DNA of 50,284 nucleotides. Source: Roseiarcus sp037446355 (GTDB taxonomy: Bacteria; Pseudomonadota; Alphaproteobacteria; Rhizobiales; Beijerinckiaceae). The notes under the pieces are model-generated. The model was not told where the DNA came from. It searched no databases and saw only the letters and a list, made by a program, of their open reading frames with translations. How positions within the stretch are numbered: the stretch's first letter is position 1; each line of letters starts with the position of its first letter. A program made the translations under genes and the position numbers. The stretch covers positions 1 to 50,284 of the forward strand of contig JBBIIT010000024.1 in the NCBI GenBank assembly GCA_037446355.1, in the 5' to 3' direction. Below, piece by piece: positions 36,322 through 44,641 of the stretch.

Positions 36322-37338
36322 TCAGTAGTGCTCTTCGAAACGCTTGGCCAGTTCTTCGATGTTCTCCGGCGGCCAGCCGGTGACTTCCATGCCGAGGTGC
36401 AGACCCATCTGCGCCAGCACTTCCTTGATCTCGTTGAGCGACTTGCGCCCGAAGTTCGGCGTGCGCAGCATCTCGCCCTCGGACTTCTGGATGAGATCGC
36501 CGATATAGGTGATGTTGTCGTTCTTGAGGCAATTGGCCGAGCGCACGGAGAGCTCGAGCTCGTCGACCTTCTTGAGCAAAGCCGGATTGAAGGCGAGCTC
36601 GGGGATGGCGTGCTGCGCTTCCTCTCGGCGCGGCTCCTCGAAGTTGACGAACACCGAGAGCTGATCCTGAAGGATGCGCGCGGCGTAGGCGAGCGCGTCC
36701 TCGGGGCTCATAGCGCCGTTGGTCTCGATCGTCATCGTCAGCTTGTCCTTGTCGAGATCCTGGCCCTCGCGGGTGTTCTCGACTCGGTACGAAACCTTCT
36801 TGACCGGGCTGAAAAGACTGTCGATCGGCATCAGGCCGATCGGCGAATCCTCGGCGCGGTTGCGGTCGGCCGGGACATATCCCTTGCCGGAGGTGACAGT
36901 GAACTCGATGCGCAGATCCGCGCCCTCGTCGAGCGTGCAGATTTGGAGCGACGGGTTGAGCACCTGGATGTCGCCGGTGGTCTGGATGTCGCCGGCGGTG
37001 ACCACGCCAGGGCCGCGACGCTTGAGCATGAGGCGCTTGACGCCCTCGCCCTGCATCTTGATCGCGATGTCCTTGACGTTGAGCACGATGTCGACGACGT
37101 CCTCGCGCACGCCCGGGATCGACGAGAATTCATGCAGCACGCCGTCGACGTGGATCGACGTGATCGCCGCGCCTTGCAGCGAGGAGAGCAGAACGCGGCG
37201 CAGCGAATTTCCGAGCGTCTGGCCGAAGCCGCGCTCCAGCGGCTCGGCGACGACAGTGGCGACGCGGCGCGGGTCGTCGCTGTGAATGACTTCGAGCTTC
37301 TTCGGCTTGATGAGTTCTTGCCAGTTCTTCTGAATCAC
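36322..37338 (-). CDS. rpoA: DNA-directed RNA polymerase subunit alpha
   Basis: The alpha subunit nucleates RNA polymerase assembly and contacts activators through its C-terminal domain. The 338-aa length is typical of alphaproteobacteria. The N-terminus is MIQKNWQELIKPKKLEV, the assembly domain shows FGQTLGNSLRRVLLSSLQG, and the C-terminal domain includes LELSVRSANCLKNDNITYIGDLIQKSEGEMLRTPNFGRKSLNEIKE. It lies between rpsK and rplQ. Confidence 0.98.
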   Translation of the reverse strand: MIQKNWQELIKPKKLEVIHSDDPRRVATVVAEPLERGFGQTLGNSLRRVLLSSLQGAAITSIHVDGVLHEFSSIPGVREDVVDIVLNVKDIAIKMQGEGVKRLMLKRRGPGVVTAGDIQTTGDIQVLNPSLQICTLDEGADLRIEFTVTSGKGYVPADRNRAEDSPIGLMPIDSLFSPVKKVSYRVENTREGQDLDKDKLTMTIETNGAMSPEDALAYAARILQDQLSVFVNFEEPRREEAQHAIPELAFNPALLKKVDELELSVRSANCLKNDNITYIGDLIQKSEGEMLRTPNFGRKSLNEIKEVLAQMGLHLGMEVTGWPPENIEELAKRFEEHY

Positions 37339-37421
37339 TTGCGTGAGCCTTCCATTCGACGAAGCGGATTACGATGCCGGCGCTGAGGGGAGCGGGCGCT
37401 AAGGACGCGCCCGCTCCAGCA

Positions 37422-37811
37422 TCAGACGCGGCGACGCTTGCGCGGGCGGCAACCGTTGTGCGGGATCGGCGTCACGTCGCGGATCGAGGTGACGTTGAAG
37501 CCGGCGGCCTGAATCGCGCGCAGAGCCGATTCGCGGCCCGAGCCGGGGCCGGAGACTTCGACTTCGAGCATCCGTAGGCCGTGCTCGCCCGCCTTTTTGA
37601 CCGCGTCCTCGGCGGCCATCTGAGCGGCGAACGGGGTCGACTTGCGCGAGCCTTTGAAACCCATCGTGCCGGCCGAGGACCAGGAAATGGTGTTGCCTTG
37701 CGCGTCGGTGATGGTGATCATCGTGTTGTTGAACGTCGAATTGACGTGGGCGACGCCCGAAACGATGTTCTTGCGTTCCTTGCGGCGAACGCGGGTTGCT
37801 TCCTTAGCCAT
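37422..37811 (-). CDS. rpsK: 30S ribosomal protein S11
   Basis: S11 forms part of the small-subunit platform. The 129-aa protein has GVAHVNSTFNNTMITITD and the conserved C-terminal SIRDVTPIPHNGCRPRKRRRV. It lies 72 bp after rpsM in the alpha operon. Confidence 0.98.
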   Translation of the reverse strand: MAKEATRVRRKERKNIVSGVAHVNSTFNNTMITITDAQGNTISWSSAGTMGFKGSRKSTPFAAQMAAEDAVKKAGEHGLRMLEVEVSGPGSGRESALRAIQAAGFNVTSIRDVTPIPHNGCRPRKRRRV

Positions 37812-37883
37812 GGGTTCGTCCTTCCAGCGCGCTCAAGCCAAGCGCGGAAACGGGGAAAAGCGCGGCGTTGAGCCGCCTGCGAA

Positions 37884-38252
37884 TTACTTCTTCTTGCCGG
37901 CGATCGCCTTGGCCTTGCCCTTGCGGGTGCGAGCGTTGGTGTGCGTGCGCTGGCCGCGGACGGGCAGTTGCTTGCGGTGACGCAGGCCGCGATAGGCGCC
38001 AAGATCCATCAAACGCTTGATGTTGATCGCAACTTCTCGGCGAAGATCGCCTTCGACGAGGTAGTCGCGGTCGATTGTCTCGCGGATTTGCAGCACTTCG
38101 CCGTCGGTGAGCTGCGAAACGCGACGCTCGGCGGGAATGTGAACCTTTTCGCAGATTTCCTCGGCTTTCTTCGCGCCGATGCCATGAATGTACTGAAGCG
38201 CGATGACGACGCGCTTGTTTGTGGGAATATTTACGCCTGCTATACGAGCCAC
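37884..38252 (-). CDS. rpsM: 30S ribosomal protein S13
   Basis: S13 lies in the small-subunit head. The 122-aa product starts at GTG 38252, ARIAGVNIPTNKRVVIAL, with GAGATGGG upstream, and ends in the basic tail TRKGKAKAIAGKKK. The block RGLRHRKQLPVRGQRTHTNART is diagnostic. It is first in the operon here. In most alphaproteobacteria secY and adk come just before it, but here the upstream gene is a divergent psiE homologue. Confidence 0.97.
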   Translation of the reverse strand: MARIAGVNIPTNKRVVIALQYIHGIGAKKAEEICEKVHIPAERRVSQLTDGEVLQIRETIDRDYLVEGDLRREVAINIKRLMDLGAYRGLRHRKQLPVRGQRTHTNARTRKGKAKAIAGKKK

Positions 38253-38414
38253 GGGCCCATCTCCATGTCGGCCGCTGACCCCGGGGGCGTCGCGGCGGTT
38301 AATACGACCCTGGCGTCCGGTGGAGGCCGGCCCATGCCAGGAATCCCTCAAACGCAAAAAATCCCATGCGCTCGTTACCGGCGCCGGGATCCTGAACTCG
38401 TTCGGGATGGCGCG

Positions 38415-38443
38415 CATATAAAGGGCGAACGCCCGCGCGTCAA
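38415..38443 (-). promoter_or_regulatory. Probable sigma-70 promoter of the rpsM operon
   Basis: On the minus strand TTGACG and TATATG are exactly 17 bases apart, close to the housekeeping consensus. Transcription would begin near 38408, giving a leader of about 155 bases before rpsM. The 38253-38559 gap contains this promoter and leader and no gene that I can see. Confidence 0.65.
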
Positions 38444-38559
38444 CAGGCCGATGGCGGCGTTTATTCCAATACTGTCGCGTAAATTTTCGACGCCGTTTCC
38501 GTTTGGCCCGACTCCCGGCTAGCCTGAGGCTGTGATTCCCGTCGTGGAGAGCCAACGCC

Positions 38560-39033
38560 ATGAGCGACGCGCCTAACCCCGCCAAACCCGCCGAACCGCG
38601 CTGGTTCGCGTTCGCGGACCCGGTCGGCCGCTTCCTTACCGAGGGGTTTCATCTTCTTGGCCTGTTCGCCATTGGCGGGGCGACCGTCTGGGCGGCGGCG
38701 GCGGCGTTTCTCGGCATGGTCCGCAAGGGCGACCCGTCGGTCGAGGATCTTCTGCTCTTGTTCATCTATCTCGAAGTCGGCTCGATGGTCGGCATTTACT
38801 TTCGCACCAACCATATGCCGGTGCGCTTTCTGCTTTACGTCGGCATCACCGCCCTCACGCGCCACATGATCGGTTTCGTGCAAGTCCAGGGTCGCCCCGA
38901 CATCGGCGTTCTGATCCTCGCTGGCGCGATTTTGATCTTGGCGCTGGCGGTGCTGGTGATCCGCTACACCTCGAACCAATTCCCAAGCCCGACATTCGGC
39001 GCCGAAGGCCGCAGCGGCGTCCGCGAAGCCTGA
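38560..39033 (+). CDS. PsiE-family phosphate-starvation-inducible membrane protein
   Basis: This 157-aa protein has four predicted membrane segments (FHLLGLFAIGGATVWAAAAAF; LLLLFIYLEVGSMVGIYF; VRFLLYVGITALTRHMIGF; IGVLILAGAILILALAVLVI), spaced as in the PsiE/DUF2211 family. YLEVGSMVGIYFRTNHMPVRFLLY is the family's most conserved stretch. The molecular role of PsiE is unknown, and phosphate regulation is known only from E. coli. I see no clear Pho box upstream. ATG 38560 is preceded by GTGGAGAG. Confidence 0.8.
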   Translation: MSDAPNPAKPAEPRWFAFADPVGRFLTEGFHLLGLFAIGGATVWAAAAAFLGMVRKGDPSVEDLLLLFIYLEVGSMVGIYFRTNHMPVRFLLYVGITALTRHMIGFVQVQGRPDIGVLILAGAILILALAVLVIRYTSNQFPSPTFGAEGRSGVREA

Positions 39034-39039
39034 GACGAC

Positions 39040-39242
39040 CTAGCCTGGCCGCCAGGCTCCGAGCGCCAAGGTGACGAAAGTTAGCGGCGCTCCGACACGC
39101 GAGCAGCGCCAAAAAAAATTGTGAACGCCGCGCCGGCCAGGGCGATCCCGGCCCTGTCAAGCCGCAGCCCCGGAATGCGGCCGATCGCGACTCCGAAATA
39201 GGTGGCCAGGAAGATCGCCGCCGTCGCGATTTCAATAATCAT
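39040..39242 (-). pseudogene. Remnant of an ArsB/SLC13-like anion transporter (internal deletion)
   Basis: The minus strand starting at ATG 39242 encodes IIEIATAAIFLATYFGVAIG then RIPGLRLDRAGIALAGAAF, the N-terminus of the anion transporter family. That frame stops at 39081. In another frame, from 39096 to the stop at 39040, lies VGAPLTFVTLALGAWRPG, which matches the same family's C-terminal end. The roughly 350-400 residues expected between are missing. The junction is near an eight-base A/T run. I read this as a gene destroyed by a large internal deletion. The first 53 codons are an open frame but unlikely to make a useful protein. Confidence 0.65.
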
Positions 39243-39330
39243 CTGGCCTCGCGAGAAAGGGTCCGAGCGTATAAGTCAGGCAAGGCGCCAGGGCAAGACG
39301 AGCCTTCGCGAACTCAATGGAGGCGACGGG

Positions 39331-39951
39331 TTGAACGGGCCAGGGCAAGTCTCGGAAGCGGCGCGGCGGGTCGGCGGACTCGCGGTCAGGTTCCGCGCGG
39401 GGGACGTGCTCTATCGGCCGGGCGACGCAGCCAAGGGGTGGATTCTCGTGGAATCGGGCCGGGTGCGGGTCAGCCTGACCGCCGACACCGGCCGCGAGGT
39501 CGTGCTCTACCGGCTCAACGCGGGCGAATCCTGTCTGTTGACGACTTCGGCGCTGATGACTTCGGAGATGATGATCGCCGAAGCGGTGGCCGAGACAGAC
39601 ATCGAGGCGCGGCTGGTTCCGGCGGTGGCGTTCGAACGCCTGCTCGGCGAGGACGCCGGCTTCCGTCGCGCCGTGCTGCGCAACTATGCCGAAAGGGTCG
39701 CCGATCTCGTGGTCGTCATTCAGGACGTCATGTTCCATGCCTTGCCGCAGCGCCTGGCGAGATTGCTGCGCGCGAAGGCCAAGGGCCGGCGCGTCGAGGC
39801 GACGCATCAGGCGATCGCCGGCGAACTCGGCAGCGCGCGCGAAGTGGTGACGCGCGCCTTGCAGCGATTCGAGCGCGAAGGTCTTATCCGCGTCGAGCGC
39901 GGACAGGTCGAGATCGTCGACGAAGCGGCCTTGGCGCGGATCGCGCAATAG
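39331..39951 (+). CDS. Crp/Fnr-family transcriptional regulator
   Basis: This 206-aa regulator has an N-terminal cyclic-nucleotide-binding-like domain (RFRAGDVLYRPGDAAKGWILVESGRVRVS). Its C-terminal winged helix-turn-helix, ATHQAIAGELGSAREVVTRALQRFEREGLI, has a recognition helix that keeps the RE..R pattern of Crp. It lacks the N-terminal cysteines of FNR, so it does not sense oxygen with an Fe-S cluster. Its ligand is unknown. TTG 39331 has GGAGG at ideal spacing. Upstream codons overlap the transporter remnant on the other strand. A DUF2892 gene follows, a common pairing. Confidence 0.88.
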   Translation: MNGPGQVSEAARRVGGLAVRFRAGDVLYRPGDAAKGWILVESGRVRVSLTADTGREVVLYRLNAGESCLLTTSALMTSEMMIAEAVAETDIEARLVPAVAFERLLGEDAGFRRAVLRNYAERVADLVVVIQDVMFHALPQRLARLLRAKAKGRRVEATHQAIAGELGSAREVVTRALQRFEREGLIRVERGQVEIVDEAALARIAQ

Positions 39952-39983
39952 GACGGGATCGATCGCGCGGCCACGCGCCTTTC

Positions 39984-39996
39984 GTGACGATGTCAC
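39984..39996. promoter_or_regulatory. Palindrome GTGAC-GAT-GTCAC upstream of the DUF2892 gene
   Basis: A perfect 5-3-5 palindrome lies 59 bases before the DUF2892 ATG and 33 after the Crp/Fnr stop. The GTGA/TCAC half-sites fit the RE..R recognition helix of the adjacent regulator. The gap between them is five bases, one less than the usual six, so the match is suggestive only. Confidence 0.4.
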
Positions 39997-40054
39997 AGAC
40001 GCGGCGCCGCCGTGAGCCTACGGTTTCATTATTCTGCAAACCCTGGAGGGAAAC

Positions 40055-40264
40055 ATGAAAGTCAACGTTGGCAGCCTGGATCGCATTGTTCGCATCGTTT
40101 TGGGAATTGCGCTGATCGCCTTCGCTCTGGGCTACATCGCGCCGGGCGGCGCCTACCACTGGCTCGGCTGGATCGGCGTCGTTCCGCTGCTGACGGCGGC
40201 GGTCGGCTCCTGCCCACTGTACAGCATCCTCGGGCTCTCGACCTGCCCTATGAAACGCGCCTGA
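40055..40264 (+). CDS. DUF2892 (YgaP-like transmembrane) protein
   Basis: This 69-aa protein has two membrane segments (VRIVLGIALIAFALGYIAPG and LGWIGVVPLLTAAVGSCPLYSILG). It carries the DUF2892 pattern of a basic N-terminus NVGSLDRIVRIVLG and a cysteine-containing CPLYSILGLSTCP end. In YgaP this segment anchors a rhodanese domain. Here it stands alone, so a sulfur-related role is only a guess. GGAGGGAAAC precedes the ATG. Confidence 0.85.
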   Translation: MKVNVGSLDRIVRIVLGIALIAFALGYIAPGGAYHWLGWIGVVPLLTAAVGSCPLYSILGLSTCPMKRA

Positions 40265-40294
40265 TCGCGCTTCATTCTCGACGCGCCGATTAAA

Positions 40295-41806
40295 TTGGCG
40301 CGCCGGGAGGAATCGCCGGTTTCGGCTTCTAGCGAGACCAGTCGCGAAGGAGGCGTGCGGCCCTGGCGTTTGCCGTTTGCCGTGGCTAGAAGGGTAGGAG
40401 ATTTCGCTTCCCGCCGTTGCCTTGAGCCCGCATTGATCGCCTTCCCCACTCCGCGTCAGCGCAAGCGCCAGTGGCTGCGCGCCATGAGAGTGGGAGTCGT
40501 GGTGCGGCGGCGGCTCGCGACGACCGGCGCGGCTGTCTTGCTCGGCTTGGTGGCGCTGATGTTCGCGCGCAATGCGGATTTCGCCCAAGTCCTTTTCGCC
40601 GCCGCGCTTGCGCATGCGCCCTACGCGCCGCTAGCCGCCACACCCGCCGCATTCGCGGCGATCGTTTGGATCACGCGGCGCTACGCGCCGGCCGCGCGCG
40701 GTTCCGGCATTCCGCAAGTGATCGCCGGCGCGCACGGCAAGGATACGCCGGCGCGCGACGCGCTGACATCGATCCGCACGGTCGCTTTCAAATACGTTCT
40801 GACCCTGCTGGTGCTGCTGTTCGGCGGATCGGCGGGCCGCGAGGGGCCAACGGTTCACATCAGCGCCGCCATTATGAAGGCGGCGCACCGGCTGCTGCGG
40901 ATCGAACTGACCTCGGCCGTGGTGATCGCGGGCGGCGCAGCGGGCGTCTCGGCGGCGTTCAACACGCCGCTCGCGGGCGTCGCCTTCGCGATCGAGGAAC
41001 TCGCCTCGGCTTACGAACAGCGGCTCGCAGTGCTGGTGATGGGCGCGGTCATGATCTCCGGCCTCGTCAGCCTCGGCATCGCGGGCGATTATCTCTATTT
41101 CGGCGAAGTAAGGGATGTCGTGAGCCTGAAGGCCGCGCTGATCCTGTGCCCGTTCGCGGGAGTCGTCGGGGGCGTGGCCGGTGGTCTCTTCTCGCGCGCC
41201 GCGCTCGCGTTCGGAAACAGCGCGCTGACGCCGGTGCGCGCGATGCGCGCGCGACCGATTCTGTGGGCGGCGATTTGCGGCGCGGTGATCGCCATTCTCG
41301 GCTTCGCCAGTTCCGGCGCGACCTTCGGCGCCGGCTACGAGGCCGCGCGCGCGCTGGTCGAGGGCCATACTCAGCCGCTTTGGTTCGGCCCGGCGAAGTT
41401 CGCCGCCACCCTGGCGACCACATTGAGCGGCGTTCCCGGCGGGCTGTTCGCACCCTCGCTGTCGGCGGGCGCAGGGTTGGGCGGGCTGCTCGCGCTAGCT
41501 TTTCCGAGCCAGCCGCTCGGCGCCGTCGTCCTGCTCGGAATGATCGGTTATTTTGTCGGCGTCGTGCGCGCGCCCCTCACCGCCGTGCTGATAATTTCCG
41601 AGATGACCGGCAATCGCGCGATGATCGTGCCTCTCGTTGCGACCGCGATCATCGCCGATGGCGTATCGGCCCTCATCTGTCGCGAACGGCTCTATCATGG
41701 CCTCTCCAAGGGATTTCGCGACGAAATCAACGTTTCGAGAGTGCTGCCTTCGCGCGTCAAACCCGCTTCGCTTCCGAGCAATGAGACGAATGAGGATACC
41801 CACTGA
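40295..41806 (+). CDS. ClC-family chloride channel/antiporter
   Basis: This membrane protein of up to 503 aa has the ClC anion-path motifs GSGIPQ, GREGPT (with the gating glutamate) and GGLFAPSL, plus AAFNTPLAGVAFAIEEL. The second Glu of IEEL aligns with the proton-pathway glutamate of E. coli ClC-ec1, which favours a chloride/proton exchanger over a channel. About ten hydrophobic segments are visible. The start is uncertain. TTG 40295 overlaps an imperfect hairpin (40282-40302), and GTG 40355, GTG 40382 or ATG 40484 would also give a full ClC core. It follows DUF2892 by 30 bp. Confidence 0.92.
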   Translation: MARREESPVSASSETSREGGVRPWRLPFAVARRVGDFASRRCLEPALIAFPTPRQRKRQWLRAMRVGVVVRRRLATTGAAVLLGLVALMFARNADFAQVLFAAALAHAPYAPLAATPAAFAAIVWITRRYAPAARGSGIPQVIAGAHGKDTPARDALTSIRTVAFKYVLTLLVLLFGGSAGREGPTVHISAAIMKAAHRLLRIELTSAVVIAGGAAGVSAAFNTPLAGVAFAIEELASAYEQRLAVLVMGAVMISGLVSLGIAGDYLYFGEVRDVVSLKAALILCPFAGVVGGVAGGLFSRAALAFGNSALTPVRAMRARPILWAAICGAVIAILGFASSGATFGAGYEAARALVEGHTQPLWFGPAKFAATLATTLSGVPGGLFAPSLSAGAGLGGLLALAFPSQPLGAVVLLGMIGYFVGVVRAPLTAVLIISEMTGNRAMIVPLVATAIIADGVSALICRERLYHGLSKGFRDEINVSRVLPSRVKPASLPSNETNEDTH

Positions 41807-41824
41807 CCGCGCGGCGCAGCGCTT

Positions 41825-42409
41825 TCAAAGACTTGAAGCCGCGAACCGAACGATCTCGACCATCACATCGGACAGCGCGGCGTCGAGCGCCGCCGTGACC
41901 GCGCCGGGCTCGGTCGAGGCGACCGGCGCCCGCCGCTCGAAGATGCGTGCAGCCACCACTCGTCCGCCGCGCAGCGAAACCAGCTTCACCGCGAAATCGA
42001 TCTTGACGTCCCTTGCGTCCGCGTCGAGTTCGAATGCGCGCACGTCGGTCTCGAGGTCGTAATCGAAATTAGCCGCGCCACCCTCGCCCACAATCTTGAG
42101 GCCGTGGGCGTTCTCGAACGATTGCGTCAGACGCGAACGCAACAGCAGCGGCAGGCGATCCGCCCATTGCGCGCCCGCAAGCACCGAGAGCGAGTTGTCG
42201 CCAGAGCGCACGAGAATGCGCGCGCCGTCGAGATCGGCGGTCGCGGTCGGCTCGCGCACCCTTATCGTGGCGCGCGGCGCGCGCTGGAGCATCGGTCGCG
42301 CCGCGGAAAGGTCGAACGACGTCGGCGGCGCGCTCGCGCAACCCGCGAGCGCGAGCGCCAGCGCCGTCGCGCGCGCCGCCGAAGGCCACGACCCGAACGG
42401 CGCCATCAC
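41825..42409 (-). CDS. ABC-type transport auxiliary lipoprotein (DUF330/PqiC-like)
   Basis: This 194-aa protein has a lipoprotein signal peptide with lipobox ALAGC near residue 24. The core is a DUF330-like domain (RIFERRAPV and a C-terminal AALDAALSDVMVEIVRF). Such lipoproteins sit in the outer membrane and partner MlaD/MCE transporters. Its GTG (42409) or ATG (42406) overlaps the end of the mlaD gene, so it belongs to the mla operon as its last gene. Confidence 0.85.
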   Translation of the reverse strand: MMAPFGSWPSAARATALALALAGCASAPPTSFDLSAARPMLQRAPRATIRVREPTATADLDGARILVRSGDNSLSVLAGAQWADRLPLLLRSRLTQSFENAHGLKIVGEGGAANFDYDLETDVRAFELDADARDVKIDFAVKLVSLRGGRVVAARIFERRAPVASTEPGAVTAALDAALSDVMVEIVRFAASSL

Positions 42410-43722
42410 GGCCCGCCGTGATATTCGGGCAGCGCCGGCTTGGCGCCGAAGATCAGTTGGTTCGGATTTTTCTCGAAACCGCGCAGCACGCGGTCGAGAT
42501 CGTTGATCGTGCGCCGTCCGTCGATCGCCAGCGCCTCGTATTCGCGCAGACCGCCCGAGGCGAAGCGGGCAAATCCCGCAGTAATGTCCTTGGTGCGCGC
42601 GTTGAGATCGTCGGCAAGTTGGCGGACCGAGCGCGCCGCGTCGCCGACCTGCGCCAGCGGCCCCTTGACATCGGGAGAACCAACGAAGCTTTGCAGGCTC
42701 GTCATCAGACCGTCGACCTTGTCGGCCGATTCGTTGAGCTTGGCGGTCAGCTCCGCAGCGTCCTTGAGCGTGCGGTCGATGTTGCCGCGATTCTCGCGCA
42801 AGGTGTCGCCGATCGCGCCAGCGCTGTCCATCAGGCTCGCCACTTTCTTGGCGTCGACGGCCTTGGCCACCGCGTCGATGTCGGCCAGCGTCGCGTCGAG
42901 TTTAACTGAAGTTTCGTTCAGGCGCTTGGCGAGCGCGGCGCCGTCGCTGAGCAGCGATTGCGTCGGCCCCTTGGGGTCGGCCAGCGAGCCGGTGAATTTC
43001 GAGATGTCGGCAACGCTCGCTTTGATCTTTTCCGCGTCGACCGCCTGCACGAGTTGGTCGACGTCGCCGGAGAGCTTCTGCAGGCGGTCCGCAAGCGGAC
43101 CGATTTTCCGTCCGAGTTCGGAAACGCCAGCCAGCGCATCGCGAACACCCGAAGAATTGTCGCCGATGGCCTTGGAGAAGGCGTCGACGTTCTTGAGCGT
43201 GTCGCTGATGGAATCCGCGTTGTCGGCCATGATCTTGTCGGCGCGGCCGAGCACGGAATCGGCCTTCGCGGTCAGCCTTTGAACGCTTTCTAGAATGTTC
43301 TGGAACTGCGAGGGCTCGGCGACGATGATCGGCGGCTCTCCATTCTTCGAGACGATCGGCTTGGCGTTGGGCGAGCCGCCGGTCAGGGCGATAGCGGCCG
43401 TGCCCGTAAGGCCCTGGAGTTCGAGCCGCGCCTTGGTGTCGTCCTTGATCGGCACCTGCGGTTCGACCTCGATGAAGGCGGCGACCTGGCCCGGCGCGTC
43501 GGCGACGATCTGCATACGGCTGACCTCGCCGATGCGTAGGCCATTGAAAAGCACCGAGCCGCCGCGCGAAAGGCCGGAAACCGAGCCCGTGAACAAGACC
43601 TCATAAGTCGTCCGATTGGCCACTCGGCCGATGCCGGAAAACCAGAGCACGAACAAAATCGCCCCGGTGATGACCGCCAGGGTGAAAGCGCCAACCAATA
43701 TGAAATCCGCCCGGGTCTCCAT
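42406..43722 (-). CDS. mlaD: MlaD-family (MCE) phospholipid transport protein
   Basis: This 438-aa protein has one N-terminal membrane anchor (FILVGAFTLAVITGAILFVLW). Its MCE domain reads YEVLFTGSVSGLSRGGSVLFNGLRIGEV, then IKDDTKARLELQGLTGTAAIALTGG. A long C-terminal helical region follows. Hexamers of such proteins form a ring through which lipids pass in the periplasm. It is much longer than E. coli MlaD (about 180 aa), closer to rhizobial MCE proteins. It is third in the operon mlaE-mlaF-mlaD-lipoprotein, 106 bp after mlaF. Confidence 0.92.
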   Translation of the reverse strand: METRADFILVGAFTLAVITGAILFVLWFSGIGRVANRTTYEVLFTGSVSGLSRGGSVLFNGLRIGEVSRMQIVADAPGQVAAFIEVEPQVPIKDDTKARLELQGLTGTAAIALTGGSPNAKPIVSKNGEPPIIVAEPSQFQNILESVQRLTAKADSVLGRADKIMADNADSISDTLKNVDAFSKAIGDNSSGVRDALAGVSELGRKIGPLADRLQKLSGDVDQLVQAVDAEKIKASVADISKFTGSLADPKGPTQSLLSDGAALAKRLNETSVKLDATLADIDAVAKAVDAKKVASLMDSAGAIGDTLRENRGNIDRTLKDAAELTAKLNESADKVDGLMTSLQSFVGSPDVKGPLAQVGDAARSVRQLADDLNARTKDITAGFARFASGGLREYEALAIDGRRTINDLDRVLRGFEKNPNQLIFGAKPALPEYHGGP

Positions 43723-43828
43723 TACCGCTCATTTCTCTCGCGCTCGAGCCCGCGAGAACATCCCGAGGAGATTCGTCCGCCCAGCGATCCTATACTGCTC
43801 GCGCGCAGGGCGCGAAATAGCGCGCCCA

Positions 43829-44641
43829 TCATCGCGAGGGCGCTCCCGCCAGCGCTGGGCGCGCCTGAAATTCGCGACCCGCGCCGCGTTTGCCATGAAA
43901 ATACGCTTTTATCCAGGGGTCTTGCGAATGCAACAGCTCCGAAATCGGCCCGACCGCAATCACTTTTCCCTGACCGAGCACCGCCACCCGGTCACAAATC
44001 GCATAAAGGCTGTCGAGATCGTGCGTGACCATGAAAACGGTCAGATCGAGCGTCGCCTGCAAGGTCGAGATGAGGTCGTCGAACTCGCCGGCGCCAATCG
44101 GGTCGAGGCCGGAGGTCGGCTCGTCCAGGAACAGCACTTCCGGGTCGAGCGCCAGTGCGCGCGCCAGCGCTGCGCGCTTGATCATGCCGCCGGAGAGCTC
44201 CGACGGATATTTGTTGGCGGCGTCCGGCGGAAGGCCGACGAGGCAGAGCTTCAGCATCGCCAACTCGTCGCGCAGGCGCTGGGAGATGTTGAGATGCTCG
44301 CGCATCGGCGCCTGGATGTTCTGCTTGACCGTGAGGTTGGAGAATAGCGCGCCCTGTTGGAACAACACGCCCCAACGCGCCTCGACCTCCGCGCGCTCGC
44401 TTTGCGGCATCTTCGAAAGATCGCGGCCTCCGACCGAGATCGCGCCCGCGCGCTTGGGCAGTAAGCCGAGGATCGCGCGTGTCAGAACCGATTTGCCGGC
44501 GCCAGATGGGCCGACGAACCCCAGCACTTCGCCGCGAAGGATGTCGAGGTCGAGGCCATTCAAGATGAGCTTGTCGCCGAAGCCGACGTCGAGCCCGCGT
44601 ATCTGGATCGCGACCTCGGGCGCGGCGTCGCGGGCGCTCAA
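43829..44641 (-). CDS. mlaF: ABC transporter ATP-binding protein MlaF
   Basis: This 270-aa ATPase has Walker A GPSGAGKSVLTRAIL, the signature YPSELSGGMIKRAALARALAL, Walker B DPEVLFLDEPTSGLDP, and the H-loop VTHDLDSL. The MlaF-like GALFSNLTV and LDPIGAGEF regions are present. The start is TTG 44641, which overlaps the mlaE TGA as TTGA, so translation is coupled. It powers the MlaE permease. Confidence 0.95.
   Translation of the reverse strand: MSARDAAPEVAIQIRGLDVGFGDKLILNGLDLDILRGEVLGFVGPSGAGKSVLTRAILGLLPKRAGAISVGGRDLSKMPQSERAEVEARWGVLFQQGALFSNLTVKQNIQAPMREHLNISQRLRDELAMLKLCLVGLPPDAANKYPSELSGGMIKRAALARALALDPEVLFLDEPTSGLDPIGAGEFDDLISTLQATLDLTVFMVTHDLDSLYAICDRVAVLGQGKVIAVGPISELLHSQDPWIKAYFHGKRGAGREFQARPALAGAPSR

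Noticed and set aside
38253..38559. A longer reading of rpsM up to 38585
   Set aside because: S13 has a fixed N-terminus (ARIAGVNIP), which starts at GTG 38252. The upstream codons would be in the promoter and leader.
40282..40302. Hairpin after the DUF2892 gene as a terminator
   Set aside because: The arms leave almost no loop and there is no T-run after it.
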